A stretch of DNA of 27,600 nt from Dehalococcoidia bacterium UBA2160 (lineage in GTDB: Bacteria > Chloroflexota > Dehalococcoidia > Lucifugimonadales > UBA1123). Every line of letters starts with the position of its first letter. Position 1 is the first letter of the stretch. Below, piece after piece: positions 14,883-22,090 of the stretch. The stretch covers positions 1 to 27,600 of the forward strand of contig DCWO01000085.1 in assembly GCA_002328865.1 (NCBI GenBank), written 5' to 3'. The notes under the pieces were generated by a model. It searched no databases and was not told where the DNA came from. It was given only the letters and a program-made list of their open reading frames with translations. The position numbers and the translations under genes were made by a program.

Positions 14883-16088
14883 ATGAGCATGCTTCCGTTG
14901 GAGGGCGTCCGCGTTCTTGATTTCTCGCACGTTTGGGCCGGCCCGTTCTGCGCGCGACTCCTGGGCGATTTTGGCGCCGAGGTCATCAAGGTCGAGTCGG
15001 TCAGCCGCACCGATCCAGAACGTGGTCCCGCCAAGTACGTCCCAGGGGCCAGAATGCGCCTGTATCCGGACGGCGAGCCCGGCGAACGCCCGTACAACCG
15101 CGCCGGGCGATTCAACGCGTACAACCGGAACAAACTCGGCCTGACCCTGGACCTGCGATCCGATGACGGGCGCGAGTTGATCAGGGAGTTGGTTGCGGTC
15201 GCGGACATCGTGGTCGAGAATTTCAGCGTTGGTGTCATGGGACGGCTGGGGCTGGACTACGAGAGTTGCCGAAAGCTGAGACCGGACATCATCTGCATCT
15301 CGCTGCCAGGTTTCGGGAGCAACGGGCCGGAGAAGGGATACGCCGCATATGGGCTGACGCAGGAGGCGATGTCCGGTCTATCGAGCGTCACCGGCTATCC
15401 CGGCGAAGTCCCGATCGACACCGGTGTGTTCTACGGCGACCCGACCGGCGGCTTGTTTGGCGCTGCCGCCGTCTCGACCGCGTTGTGGCATCGGATGCAG
15501 ACCGGCGAAGGCCAGCAGATCGACCTGTCTCAACGGGAAGCGTTCGCGTCCGTCCTGCCCGAGCTCGTCTTCGAGCACACGATGAACGACCGCGTTCTGC
15601 CGTCCGCCGGCAACCGGCATCCGGAGTTCGCGCCCCACGGCGTCTACCGATGCAGCGGGGAAGAGGCTTGGATTGCGATAACGGCGACGACCGACGACCA
15701 GTTCGCGGCTTTGCGCGCGGTCATGGGCTTGGCCGACGACGAGCGATTCAGCACGATGTCGGACCGCAAGTCGAACGAAGATGCGCTGGACGAGCTGATC
15801 CGAGACTGGACCCGGCGCCATGAGCAGCATGATGCGATGCAACTGCTCCAGAAACGGGGCGTCCCCGCCGGCGCCGTGCTGTCCAACCGGCAGATACACG
15901 AAGACCCGCACTTTCAGGCGTGTGGCTTCTTCGAGGATGTCACCCACCCCGATGCGGGGACCCATGCTCAGATAGGCATGCCGTGGAAGATGTCGGATAC
16001 ACCGGTGCACATTCGTTTGCCCGCGCCTGGGCTAGGGCAACACAACGACTACGTGCTTGGCGATATCCTCGGGCTTGGCTCGGAATAG
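14883..16088 (+). CDS. CaiB/BaiF (class III) CoA-transferase
   Basis: A 401-residue class III CoA-transferase with all the usual blocks: 'GVRVLDFSHVWAGPFCARLLGDFGAEVIKVE' at the start, 'NRNKLGLTLDL' (81-91), 'DIVVENFSVGVMGRLGLDY' and 'ISLPGFGSNGP'. The catalytic Asp186 is in YGDPTGG, 21 residues before the TGEGQ block. It probably transfers CoA to or from a dicarboxylic or aromatic acid in the cytoplasm. ATG 14883 is chosen over ATG 14865 and 14889: it puts the conserved N-terminal strand at the normal distance, and a G-rich stretch lies upstream. It belongs to the same operon as the preceding CoA-transferase. The hot-dog hydratases across the divergent promoter are likely pathway partners. 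Confidence 0.87.
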   Translation: MSMLPLEGVRVLDFSHVWAGPFCARLLGDFGAEVIKVESVSRTDPERGPAKYVPGARMRLYPDGEPGERPYNRAGRFNAYNRNKLGLTLDLRSDDGRELIRELVAVADIVVENFSVGVMGRLGLDYESCRKLRPDIICISLPGFGSNGPEKGYAAYGLTQEAMSGLSSVTGYPGEVPIDTGVFYGDPTGGLFGAAAVSTALWHRMQTGEGQQIDLSQREAFASVLPELVFEHTMNDRVLPSAGNRHPEFAPHGVYRCSGEEAWIAITATTDDQFAALRAVMGLADDERFSTMSDRKSNEDALDELIRDWTRRHEQHDAMQLLQKRGVPAGAVLSNRQIHEDPHFQACGFFEDVTHPDAGTHAQIGMPWKMSDTPVHIRLPAPGLGQHNDYVLGDILGLGSE

Positions 16089-16432
16089 CTGCAATCGTTG
16101 GCCGAGCGCGACGTCATCGGCACGGAGCCTTTGGGCGCGAGACGGTAGCGGCATCAGGCGTCCGAACCAGCGCCGGGCTTGGCCGTAATGGTCATCAAGT
16201 AGATACTTTGTTCATGGGTATACGCCATGATGAGCAGAGCGAAGCATCTGGACCTCAGCAAGCGATCTCGTGTGGCAGGTGACGAGATTCTTCGCGTGCG
16301 CGCTCAGAATGGCGAGACAAAGTCGCGCCCATGCGATTTGTTTGTCACCAAGACGGCCAGAGCACAGCGTTCGCGAGTATTAAAGTTTGCGTGTGGCGTC
16401 GATCTTCAGACCGAGCCTGGGCCGTGTTCGAC
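16089..16432. other. Intergenic region holding repeat copy B, no gene
   Basis: This gap lies between the end of the second CoA-transferase gene (plus) and the end of the enolase-superfamily gene (minus). Most of it is repeat copy B. Open frames such as 16227-16583 run through the repeat into the neighbouring gene on the wrong strand and are not genes. No hairpin with a T-run was seen. Confidence 0.5.
16178..16365. repeat. Dispersed repeat, copy B (about 190 bases)
   Basis: This is the second copy of the element at 12839-13037. It has an inner inverted repeat: GCGAAGCATCT (16240-16250) faces AGATTCTTCGC further along, one mismatch in 11. That gives a large stem-loop. It ends with ACGGCCAGAGCAC (16353-16365), identical to the end of copy A. 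There is no transposase; it resembles a decayed miniature element or an intergenic palindromic family. Confidence 0.7.
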
Positions 16433-17515
16433 TTACACCGCGTACTCCCGCAACGCGTCTTCGTCGAGCTCCACGCCCAGTCCAGGGCTGTCGGAGGCCA
16501 CGCCGAAGCCCGCTTCAAGCTTTAGAGGGTCTTTCAAGACGTCGCCGACTCGCAGGAGCGGCCCGTTGATGTCCACAGGATAGACATGGTTGCGGATCGC
16601 TGTCGCCAGGTGAAGCGATGCGGCGGATTTGATGCCTGAATCGTGGCTGGTGCCCATGGTCCAGCCGATGCCCGCGCACTCGAGCGCTCCGGCGATCTGG
16701 GCCGTGCGCCGGATGCCCCAGGTTGTCGGCATGATGTTCACGCATCGGATGCCCGACTTGCCCGCGGCCATGATGCCCGCCAGATCGCTCAAGGATTTCC
16801 AACCAGCGTGCACGGAGATGCCCTCGTCCGCTGTCTCGGAGATCTCCTGGTAGTCGTCCCAGTTCGATGGAGACGGATCCTCGAGCAACTCGATCTTGAC
16901 GCCGTTGGCCTTCATTTCGAGAGTCTGCTTTATGGACGTGGCTTTGTCGTGCCCCATGTTGCTGTCCGGCCTGATGGGAATGTCGCCCGCAATCTCGGCC
17001 ACGCGGAGCACGCGCTCCAGGTCTCCGGCCACGCCGACCTTCATTTTCAGGACGTTGGTGAATCCCTGCTCGACATGTTCGCGTGCGTCCACGATCTGTT
17101 CCTCGAGTGAGCGATATGCGATCGTCCAGGCCAGGGGAACCTTATCACGGAACTTCCCTCCGAGGAGCTGGTATACGGGCGCGCTGAGCGCCTTGCCGAC
17201 AATGTCGTGTAGGGCGAAGTCGATGCCTGCGAGGATCGTCGACGGGCCGAAAGCGGCTTCGACGTCGGTCAGCAACGCCTCGATCTGAAGCGGGTCCTTG
17301 CCCTCGAGCATCGGCGCCAGGCGGGTCGCCACGAGGCCGGGGACGTCGTCGCCTTCGGCCTCGCCGATGCCGATCAAGCCGTCATCGGTGTGCACTTTCA
17401 GGATCGTCGTTTCGAGATTGGCCATAGGCTTGCCAGCCTCTTCAGTGTGCCGGTTGCGCCATGGCGAAACGTAAGGTATCGCTATCGCGATGGTTTCGAC
17501 GGCGGTGATCTTCAT
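16433..17515 (-). CDS. Enolase-superfamily protein (mandelate racemase/muconate lactonizing-like) with atypical active site
   Basis: A 360-residue protein with the two-domain enolase-superfamily layout: an N-terminal capping domain (about 1-115), then the barrel. The Lys157-x-Lys159 motif is present. Metal ligands one and two are visible as Asp184 (RPDSN) and Glu212 (LLEDP). At the third ligand, where relatives have Asp or Glu, it has His236 (SVHAGW). The Lys of the MLE subgroup's sixth strand is replaced by Met262 (NIMPTTWG). A His-Asp pair (291-292, GTSHDSG) lies near the end of the barrel. The first half of the active site suggests proton abstraction next to a carboxylate, but the reaction cannot be named. 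GGAG 8 bases before ATG 17515 decides the start. It has its own promoter. Confidence 0.83.
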   Translation of the reverse strand: MKITAVETIAIAIPYVSPWRNRHTEEAGKPMANLETTILKVHTDDGLIGIGEAEGDDVPGLVATRLAPMLEGKDPLQIEALLTDVEAAFGPSTILAGIDFALHDIVGKALSAPVYQLLGGKFRDKVPLAWTIAYRSLEEQIVDAREHVEQGFTNVLKMKVGVAGDLERVLRVAEIAGDIPIRPDSNMGHDKATSIKQTLEMKANGVKIELLEDPSPSNWDDYQEISETADEGISVHAGWKSLSDLAGIMAAGKSGIRCVNIMPTTWGIRRTAQIAGALECAGIGWTMGTSHDSGIKSAASLHLATAIRNHVYPVDINGPLLRVGDVLKDPLKLEAGFGVASDSPGLGVELDEDALREYAV

Positions 17516-17559
17516 CCCAATCTCTCCGTGAGTCGTGCTCTGTCCCGGTCGGTGACTGA

Positions 17560-17588
17560 AGTATAGGACTGAGCCCGACCACCGCCAA
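17560..17588 (-). promoter_or_regulatory. Sigma70 promoter of the enolase-superfamily gene
   Basis: On the minus strand TTGGCG (17588-17583, 4 of 6) and TATACT (17565-17560, 5 of 6) are 17 bases apart. The start near 17553 gives a leader of about 38 bases. The gene is thus transcribed separately from the URO-D-like gene upstream. Confidence 0.55.
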
Positions 17589-17672
17589 TTAGGCGTGATT
17601 GTTCGTCCGGAACCACAACGGGGCCACCTCCACCGAGCATCCACCGCCGGTTCGCGTTTCGGATTGGCGTCC

Positions 17673-18980
17673 TTACGCGTAGCTCGCGGTTACTTCCTGC
17701 GCGATCCGGGCCCAGTTCGTGAGCACCGAAGGGTCGCCGCGAACAGTCTCGACGTCGCCCAGGTTGATGTCGATGACGCAGTCGCCGGCGACGTCCATGA
17801 TCCGCTCTAACGCCGACCGCATCTGCGAGCGCGTGTGCGTGTACAGCACGTCGGCATAGGCGATGTGCGTCTCCAGAACGAAGTCGCGGCCAAGCTGATC
17901 GACGGCGGTTTCCAGGTCGGTCCAGGCGGAGATGTGGAAGCGGCGCAGATTCGGAAGCCGGCGGATGATCGACAGCTTCTCCGTAAGGTCTTCGCAGCCG
18001 TGGTAGTAGACGCGGTTGTCGCCCAACTCCCGTGCCAACCGGTCGTGGTACGGCTGAAGGAACTCGGCATACATGTCGGGGGACAACCCGGAAAGGCTCT
18101 GGGCGCTAACGTACCACCACGAGCTGGTGAGCGACCCCGGATCCTCCGTCGCGTCGAGCTCTTCGTAGTGGATCCGAAAGCCCCAGCTCGCCTCGGGGTC
18201 GACGGCGCACGCCGCCTGCCGGTCGCGGTGGTAAGCGATGTACCCTTCGGTCACGAGATTCATCATCTCGTGGATGAATTCCGGCCTGTCGATCACGCCG
18301 TAGAGCACCGCCTCGATGCCCATCAGGCTCACGACCGTCTCCGACGGGCTTGCGGCCAGCTCATCGGTGGCCAGCTTGACCGGCAACCGGCCGTCTACGA
18401 TCTCGGTCGCCCGCTCCAACAGGGCGTTTGTTGCCTGGGCTTCGACTTCATATCGCGGATGATGAAGGCGGGCCATGTCCGCTTCGGTCGTCACCACCGG
18501 AGCCACTTTGTACGCCCCGCCGGGGTCGTCGGTGGCGTCCACCCGAAACGGCAATCCCCACAGCCGAGCGTCGCCCTGGCTGCGCGAGCCGTGGGTGCGG
18601 GCGTCGGCTCCCAAACCTGGTCCGAAAGCTTTGTGCTGAGATCCGTCCGGGCGCACCGGCGAGACCCACACGGTTGGAAGCAGCACTTCGTCGTCGGGGA
18701 TGTGATCGTGTTTGTACAGCTTCTGCCGGAGCTGCACTTCGATGTCGCGCTCAAGGGCGTCTTGCGAGACCAACGTGTCCGGCGATATGAGTTCCTGCCA
18801 AACCAGGCGGTAGTCCCGGGGCAGATGAACGCACACGGGCGCCTTGGGCGCCTTTTGGAGACGGTTGTGGCGCGTATACATTTCTTTGCGCGCGGCATAC
18901 CTCGGATCGGCGGCAGCCTGCTCTACGCGCTCGACAAGTTCCTGTATGTGAGGGCGATGCTTCTCGGTAGCCTGGCCCAT
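17673..18980 (-). CDS. URO-D/MtaA-like protein (uroporphyrinogen decarboxylase superfamily)
   Basis: This 435-residue protein reads as a distant member of the uroporphyrinogen decarboxylase/cobalamin methyltransferase (MtaA, CmuA) superfamily. The best evidence is the C-terminal barrel with VYYHGCED (His327, Cys329), where MtaA-type enzymes bind zinc with His and Cys, followed by 'LRRFHISAWTDLETAVDQLGRDFVLETHI' and the late 'DCVIDINLGDVE'. The N-terminal 170 residues are less familiar. True porphyrin decarboxylases lack this His-x-Cys site, so methyl transfer or a related zinc-thiol reaction is more likely than haem synthesis. GGAGAG 7 bases before ATG 18980 decides the start over ATG 18995. 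It is followed by the enolase-superfamily gene, which has its own promoter. Confidence 0.65.
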   Translation of the reverse strand: MGQATEKHRPHIQELVERVEQAAADPRYAARKEMYTRHNRLQKAPKAPVCVHLPRDYRLVWQELISPDTLVSQDALERDIEVQLRQKLYKHDHIPDDEVLLPTVWVSPVRPDGSQHKAFGPGLGADARTHGSRSQGDARLWGLPFRVDATDDPGGAYKVAPVVTTEADMARLHHPRYEVEAQATNALLERATEIVDGRLPVKLATDELAASPSETVVSLMGIEAVLYGVIDRPEFIHEMMNLVTEGYIAYHRDRQAACAVDPEASWGFRIHYEELDATEDPGSLTSSWWYVSAQSLSGLSPDMYAEFLQPYHDRLARELGDNRVYYHGCEDLTEKLSIIRRLPNLRRFHISAWTDLETAVDQLGRDFVLETHIAYADVLYTHTRSQMRSALERIMDVAGDCVIDINLGDVETVRGDPSVLTNWARIAQEVTASYA

Positions 18981-19039
18981 GGTTGATCTCTCCATGTGGG
19001 CGCCATTCTTGCGTCGTCGTTCCCGGCGCGGACGCCGTC

Positions 19040-19045
19040 ATTATA
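19040..19045 (-). promoter_or_regulatory. Perfect -10 box upstream of the URO-D-like gene
   Basis: On the minus strand TATAAT occurs at 19045-19040, about 60 bases before ATG 18980. The -35 position at 17 bases is a poor match. Confidence 0.35.
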
Positions 19046-19116
19046 CTCATCTCGTCGTGGCAGCGGCGCTAGGCAGCGTTACAGACTGCATCAAGGGGAC
19101 GAATCGCCCGAGCTGG

Positions 19117-19797
19117 TCACTCTGCGAGGAGGAGGTTGATGTCGTGACCCACCTTTTCGGGATCCAACGGTTGGGTGAACACCACACGCCGACGTCCCTC
19201 CCGATCGATGAGGTAAACAGGGGTGGAGTGACCGACCGGGTAAGGCTCCGTCGACAGTTGGCGCAGCGCGTCCAGCGGCCCGCCCGCCTCGGAGACCGGA
19301 GCAAGGTAGTACGCCGCCCAGATCCGCTCAAGCAGTTCGCGGTCGCCGACAAGGAACGTCCAGTCATCCGCGTGATCCCAACGTTCCAAGTATTGACGGG
19401 CTTCCTCGACCGTATCGCGTTCGGGATCGACGCTGACGGCCACGATTTCGACTTCGGTAACCGTGTCGCCCAGCGAATCGTAGATGCTGTCGAGCTGGGT
19501 TGTGACGATGGGGCACACGTCGGGGCAATTGGTATACATGAACGTCAGGACGACGATCTCGCCGCGGAAGTCTCCTAGACGGACAGGATTCCCGAACTGG
19601 TCGTTGAGTCGGAATTCATAGGCGGCAGCGTCATCGTTCAGGACCGTGCCGTTGAAGGTTTCGGCGGATTGTGTAGAGCAACTCACCGATGCCACCAGCC
19701 ACAGGACGGCGACCAAGATCGCGGCAAGAGTCGGTGACCAGATGCGGAGAGTTATGCTGAGGGACCTCGGATGGAAGGGTATCTCATGATACCGCAT
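19117..19797 (-). CDS. SCO1/SenC family copper chaperone for cytochrome oxidase
   Basis: A 226-residue SCO1/SenC protein. Residues about 20-39 form a membrane anchor or signal segment ending at Cys40; the residue at -3 is Ser, so lipid attachment is uncertain. The thioredoxin-like domain has the copper-binding Cys91-Pro-Asp-Val-Cys95 and the third ligand His190 (VGHSTPVYLID). Known SCO proteins deliver copper to the CuA site of oxidase subunit II, outside the membrane, which fits the CuA-type ctaC at the head of this locus. No ribosome-binding site is evident before ATG 19797. It is the last gene of the oxidase locus and is separated from the previous gene by a REP-like element. Confidence 0.88.
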   Translation of the reverse strand: MRYHEIPFHPRSLSITLRIWSPTLAAILVAVLWLVASVSCSTQSAETFNGTVLNDDAAAYEFRLNDQFGNPVRLGDFRGEIVVLTFMYTNCPDVCPIVTTQLDSIYDSLGDTVTEVEIVAVSVDPERDTVEEARQYLERWDHADDWTFLVGDRELLERIWAAYYLAPVSEAGGPLDALRQLSTEPYPVGHSTPVYLIDREGRRRVVFTQPLDPEKVGHDINLLLAE

Positions 19798-19850
19798 TCG
19801 GTCTGCAGCGATGCGTTCGGGGTTGGCCGCTCGGCCGGAGAGTCGTACGG

Positions 19851-19888
19851 CCCTTCGACAAGCTCCCCGATAGATCGGGGCGAACGGG
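19851..19888. repeat. REP-like palindromic repeat, second copy
   Basis: On the minus strand it reads CCCGTTCG (19888-19881), then the perfect hairpin CCCCGAT-CT-ATCGGGG (19880-19865), then AGCTTGTCGAAGGG (19864-19851). The flanking blocks match the element at 12219-12244, and CCCGATNNNTCGGGGC is also shared. It lies in the 105-base gap between the small membrane protein gene and SCO1, where it may lower downstream expression or protect the upstream mRNA end. Confidence 0.7.
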
Positions 19889-19902
19889 GACGTGTGCCGT
19901 CT

Positions 19903-20112
19903 CTATCGGCCGTCCGAGACCGCTCGATCCAGCAGGTAGGCGACCAACGGGACGCCAACCACGATGGCGGAGCCCAGGATGATGACGCCTGTTTCTTCGA
20001 GCTCGGTCTCGTTCAAAATCATGAAGACGACACCCAACCCGCCCGCGAGCGCAATGATGGTCGCGACCGCCATGATCGGGAATAGCAAAGATAGTTTGAA
20101 GTTAACGCTCAA
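19903..20112 (-). CDS. Small two-helix membrane protein in the oxidase locus
   Basis: A 69-residue protein with two hydrophobic segments, about 7-32 and 42-61, joined by an acidic loop (NETELEETG), and a short charged tail. I do not recognise a named family. The gene starts with TTG 20112, with AAGGGG 10 bases upstream, because the only internal ATG lies inside the first helix. It lies 48 bases after ctaG and before SCO1 in the same orientation. That makes it a candidate minor oxidase subunit or assembly factor; this is inference from position only. Confidence 0.62.
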   Translation of the reverse strand: MSVNFKLSLLFPIMAVATIIALAGGLGVVFMILNETELEETGVIILGSAIVVGVPLVAYLLDRAVSDGR

Positions 20113-20160
20113 TTGGATTTGTCCCCTTATCGCAGGCGGCCTGACCCCGCGTGGCGCCGG

Positions 20161-20994
20161 TCACGGCCGCTGGCGTGTGTTCCGTGTGGATTGGTTTTGG
20201 CGTGCTTCCTCTTGGGACCACTTGTAGAACGCGACGATGAGAAGGCACAGGAACAATAACCCGCCTCCCACCTTCATTATGACGGCCCCAATTTGTTGGT
20301 CTTCCAGCGGGGTCACATTCCAGATTCGCGGCGCGTTTTCATAGAACTCATACATGGGCTCGGCGGAAAATGCCAATCCGCCAAACACGATGATCTGGGC
20401 GATCGTCAATCCGAAGAGGTAGATCATCTGCGCCGGATACGGCATTCGGGGCAGTTCCGGCACCCGACTGACCAACGGCCACCACATCATCGTCGCCGTG
20501 CCGGTCATGAGAGCGTGTTCGATGAGGTGAACGGCATGGAGATTGATAGCGCTCTCGTACAAAGCCGGCGCGTGCCAGAGCGAAAACATCAGGTTGAATA
20601 CGACGAATGCCAGAATCGGTTGGGTCAGGATCCGGGCAAGCCTGTACGCCCACGCGGGCCTGATCAAAGGGCGGATCAGCCAATCCGGCGTGCCTAGGAT
20701 GAGCAACGGAGGCGCCGCCAACGTCAGCAACACGTGCTGGGTCATATGGGCGCTGAACAGGTATTTTTCGCTTGCCGTATGGATCGGCGAGGCGACGGCC
20801 ACGAGCAACACGGCCACACCCGTCGAGAACAAGAGCATCTGCCCCGGATCGACGCGATCGGCCAGACGGTATCGCTCCCTGAGGGGCCCGACACCCAACA
20901 GGTACGCGACCTGAAGGACGATAATCGCGATCAGAGCGTCGGGATGCCCCTGCCACTGTGCGAGAAGGGATTCCGTCCCGTCCACCAAACTCAT
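20161..20994 (-). CDS. ctaG: Cytochrome c oxidase assembly protein, caa3-type CtaG
   Basis: A 277-residue polytopic membrane protein of the caa3 CtaG family, with about seven hydrophobic segments. Conserved features are the histidines in 'SAHMTQHVLLTLAAPPLLILG' (about 82-102), 'LWHAPALYE' and 'HAVHLIEHALM'. Known members are needed for assembly of the caa3 oxidase. The assigned ATG 20994 is only one base after AGGAG. TTG 20988 in the same frame has a spacing of 7 and may be the real start. It lies 78 bases after the subunit IV gene. Confidence 0.87.
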   Translation of the reverse strand: MSLVDGTESLLAQWQGHPDALIAIIVLQVAYLLGVGPLRERYRLADRVDPGQMLLFSTGVAVLLVAVASPIHTASEKYLFSAHMTQHVLLTLAAPPLLILGTPDWLIRPLIRPAWAYRLARILTQPILAFVVFNLMFSLWHAPALYESAINLHAVHLIEHALMTGTATMMWWPLVSRVPELPRMPYPAQMIYLFGLTIAQIIVFGGLAFSAEPMYEFYENAPRIWNVTPLEDQQIGAVIMKVGGGLLFLCLLIVAFYKWSQEEARQNQSTRNTRQRP

Positions 20995-21072
20995 GCTCCT
21001 GCCTGTTGGCGATGACTACGCTGGTGTGTGGACCGAATTCTTACATCGATGACGAGCATGCGCCCCACATAT

Positions 21073-21396
21073 TCAGCCAAAGAATTCGAACAATCCGATG
21101 AGTGCAAAAACCAGAGCTACAGTCAGCGCCACACCTGTCACGAACATCGCCGAGAAGACGGTTCCGTCGTATTTCAGGTGCATGTAGAACATTGCGACGA
21201 GCGAGAACTTCACGGCTGAGAGAATGGCGAGCACCGGAATGATTCCGTAGCCCAATTCGGTGATGTAGAATACGCCGACTTCGACGGCGGTTATCACCAC
21301 GAGCGTCATGGCGACTTTGAAGTACGTCGCCGGCGTTGGGTGCCCGGTGTGGACCGTATTGGACTGCGGTCCTGGCTCCGCCTGTTGCTGGATCAT
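21073..21396 (-). CDS. ctaF: Cytochrome c oxidase subunit IV (prokaryotic type)
   Basis: A 107-residue protein with three hydrophobic helices (about 25-45, 51-72, 81-105). It has the typical 'SAVKFSLVAMFYMHLKYD' segment of prokaryotic oxidase subunit IV. Such subunits stabilise the subunit I-III core in the membrane. GAGGA lies 5 bases before ATG 21396. It is 55 bases downstream of the subunit III gene, as in many caa3 operons. Confidence 0.87.
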   Translation of the reverse strand: MIQQQAEPGPQSNTVHTGHPTPATYFKVAMTLVVITAVEVGVFYITELGYGIIPVLAILSAVKFSLVAMFYMHLKYDGTVFSAMFVTGVALTVALVFALIGLFEFFG

Positions 21397-21451
21397 CTGT
21401 TTCCTCGATTGCTCGTTTCGGGTTCGGTTGGATCGACCGGCGCCACGGTTG

Positions 21452-22075
21452 CTAGTTGAAGCCCTCGAATACGCCGAACAGGTAGACGACCGTGAATATC
21501 ACGATCCACACAACGTCGACGAAGTGCCAGTACAGCGCGGCGAGGTCCACGTCCAGATTGCGCTCCGGCGTCACCCCTCCGGACTTGAACGACAGGAAGA
21601 ACAGCGTGAGCAGCCAAATCACCCCTCCAGTCACGTGCGCTCCGTGGAAGCCGGTGAGGGTGAAGAACGTGGTGCCGAACAGGTTGGTCTTCGGCGTCAA
21701 CCCGTGCTGGGCGAAGTCGCGGAATTCGAACGTCTGGAACGCCAGAAACGTCATGCCCATCAGGGCCGTGGACGCGATCCAGATGCGAAATCCCTTGATG
21801 TTTCCCCGGGTGAGGCTGGAGTAGGCCAGCACCATGCTCATCGAGCTCATCAAGAGCACGAACGTGCTCACCGATGTGACGGGGATGCTGAACACGTCCT
21901 CCGGAAACGGGCCAACGAGGCTCTTGTCTTTGTAGATTAGATACGTGGCAATCAGGGTGCCAAAGAACATGCAGTCCGAGCCAAGGAACGCCCACATCAA
22001 CAACTTTCGGCTGTTCAAGCCTGTCGACGTGGCCTCGTGTCCTTCCGCGTGGGTGATAGCTGTTGCGTTCGCCAA
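21452..22075 (-). CDS. ctaE: Cytochrome c oxidase subunit III
   Basis: A 207-residue subunit III of the short, five-helix type. It has 'LLMWAFLGSDCMFFGTLIATYLIY' in the first helix, 'FLAFQTFEF', the family signature 'TGFHGAHVTGG' and 'LYWHFVDVVWIVIFTVVYLF' at the end. Subunit III steadies subunit I and its proton uptake. The start is TTG 22075, with GGAG 7 bases upstream. It follows ctaD by only 15 bases. Confidence 0.92.
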   Translation of the reverse strand: MANATAITHAEGHEATSTGLNSRKLLMWAFLGSDCMFFGTLIATYLIYKDKSLVGPFPEDVFSIPVTSVSTFVLLMSSMSMVLAYSSLTRGNIKGFRIWIASTALMGMTFLAFQTFEFRDFAQHGLTPKTNLFGTTFFTLTGFHGAHVTGGVIWLLTLFFLSFKSGGVTPERNLDVDLAALYWHFVDVVWIVIFTVVYLFGVFEGFN

Positions 22076-22090
22076 GTAAAGTCTCCGCTC

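Noticed and set aside
16227..16583. 118-codon plus-strand open frame
   Set aside because: It is made of the dispersed repeat and then antisense to the enolase-superfamily gene.
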